In this document: in pieces, positions 63,280 to 64,000 of the stretch
Numbering within the stretch: position 1 is the first letter of the stretch
Layout: the number at the start of each line of letters is the position of its first letter
From: a virus
Strand: one strand, 5' to 3'
DNA: 64,000 bases
Virus record (IMG/VR): IMGVR_UViG_3300002131_000090
Span: 82,633 to 146,632 of that record
Notes under the pieces: model-generated
Databases searched by the model: none
What the model was told of the DNA's origin: nothing
The model's input: the letters and a program-made list of their open reading frames with translations, nothing else
Made by a program: the position numbers and the translations under genes

Positions 63280-64000
63280 ATGACTGATCGTAACAAGTTT
63301 GAAGAAATGCTTGAGCGTCTTGTAAATGAAGACCGTGCAGGTGCAGAAGAATTATTCCACGAGATTGTAGTAGAAAAATCACGTGAGATTTATCAAAACA
63401 TTATTGAGTCTGAAGACCAAGAAGAAGATGACGAAGAAGTAGAAGAGTCAGCAGACGAAGAGTCAGCAGACGAAGATCTTGATGAATCATCAGAAGAAGA
63501 TGATTTAGATGAATCAGAAGAAGATGAACTAGACGAAATGTTTGGTTTAGATGAATTTGAAGTAGAAGCAGATCCAATGATGGGTGGCGATGAAACTGAC
63601 GACATGATAGGCGATGTTGAAATGCCTGCTATGGACGGCGAAGATGGCGGCGAAGGCGATGTTGAAGATCGTGTAGCTGATCTAGAAGATGCATTAGACT
63701 CGTTAAAAGCAGAATTTGAAGCACTAATGGCCGACGAAGCTGGCGAAGAAGATCACAGCGACATGGACATGGACGACGAAGACAGCGAAGAAGCTGATGA
63801 CGAAGAAGCTGATGACGAAGAAGCTGAAGAATCATTTGTTCCACAGTTTGAAAACAAAAGTAAACAATCTTCAACTGAGCAAATGCGTGAATATGTTGAA
63901 AAAGTAACAGCAAAAATGGGCGACAACGGTGCAAGCACAACGTCAACTGTAGCTAAACCAAACAACATGGGCGGAACATCTGCTAACATCGCAAAAGGCG
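63280..64000 (+). CDS. acidic prohead core/scaffold protein, gp68-like (C-terminal part outside window)
   Basis: 240 codons are present. The ATG has TAGGAG just upstream. The N-terminus NKFEEMLERLVNEDRAGAEELFHEIVVEKSREIYQNI is a helix I associate with the prohead-core protein behind the portal in marine T4-like phages. The middle is extremely acidic, with Asp/Glu-Ser-Ala repeats and DADDEEA-type units. A basic-neutral tail (TEQMREYVEKVTAKMG) follows. In T4 the core protein is needed to shape the prohead and is removed by the gp21 protease. Exact orthology to gp67 or gp68 is uncertain. Confidence 0.65.
   Translation, partial: MTDRNKFEEMLERLVNEDRAGAEELFHEIVVEKSREIYQNIIESEDQEEDDEEVEESADEESADEDLDESSEEDDLDESEEDELDEMFGLDEFEVEADPMMGGDETDDMIGDVEMPAMDGEDGGEGDVEDRVADLEDALDSLKAEFEALMADEAGEEDHSDMDMDDEDSEEADDEEADDEEAEESFVPQFENKSKQSSTEQMREYVEKVTAKMGDNGASTTSTVAKPNNMGGTSANIAKG
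63445..63474 (+). repeat. two tandem 15-base coding repeats
   Basis: Two exact copies of a 15-base unit encoding ESADE in the acidic part of the prohead-core gene. Confidence 0.85.
63787..63825 (+). repeat. 2.6 tandem copies of a 15-base coding repeat
   Basis: The unit GAAGAAGCTGATGAC encodes EEADD and is repeated exactly twice, plus a partial third copy. It lengthens the acidic tract of the prohead-core protein and could vary in number between relatives. Confidence 0.85.

Noticed and set aside
63393-63989. Three minus-strand frames rich in Ser, Leu/Arg and Ser/Ala under the acidic core protein gene
   Set aside because: They are mirror images of GAA/GAT/GAC-rich codons; the plus strand has ribosome site, promoter and family resemblance.

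Overview
This window is a piece of the genome of a T4-like marine myovirus. The assignment rests on a run of recognisable T4 homologues: baseplate proteins gp53, gp5, gp25, gp6, gp26 and gp51, late sigma factor gp55, recombination nuclease gp47/gp46, a tape measure protein, portal gp20 and the start of the prohead core. The DNA is AT-rich. Gene order and the marine type of fibre and accessory genes resemble the phages of picocyanobacteria and SAR11. No photosynthesis gene or other host marker is present, so the host cannot be named. I see no tRNA, CRISPR array, insertion sequence or integrase.

Layout. (1) Positions 1-16,500, minus strand: an accessory island of 18 tightly packed genes, mostly overlapping by 1-17 bases. 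It holds glycosyltransferase-like proteins, two radical SAM enzymes, four SGNH hydrolase-like proteins, a sugar-nucleotide epimerase, a 2-oxoglutarate oxygenase, a methyltransferase-like protein and a sulfotransferase. Two near-consensus sigma70-type promoters (16,520-16,548 and 5,971-5,998) head two operons. (2) Positions 16,554-51,527, minus strand: tail fibres, a giant 4,639-residue structural protein and the baseplate. Three consecutive baseplate genes each carry a different cell-wall-hydrolase-like domain. (3) Positions 51,579-57,117, plus strand: gp55, gp47, gp46, a small unknown protein, a GIY-YIG-like endonuclease, a 518-base non-coding stretch rich in hairpins, and an unknown basic protein. 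(4) Positions 57,119-58,188, minus strand: gp26 and, in the -1 frame, gp51. (5) Positions 58,204-64,000, plus strand: tape measure, portal, a small conserved protein, an unusual Rossmann-like protein and an acidic prohead-core protein cut by the window end.

The clearest unusual system is at the end of gp26. A U UUU UUC heptamer lies in the gp26 reading frame two codons before its stop. Four bases later comes a perfect 14-bp stem. The -1 frame then runs open for 76 codons and encodes gp51, which has no AUG, GUG or UUG start of its own before its conserved core. This is the architecture of a programmed -1 ribosomal frameshift making a gp26-gp51 fusion. It lies back to back with the tape measure gene, as the frameshifted tail-assembly chaperone genes of other tailed phages lie beside theirs.

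Regulation is two-tiered. Accessory and recombination/sigma genes have TTGACA / TATAAT-type promoters. Virion genes have NATAAATA boxes, matching the T4/cyanophage late promoter that gp55 recognises. The accessory island is therefore probably expressed early and would act on the infected cell (its surface glycans or a peptide) rather than being part of the particle. That is inference.
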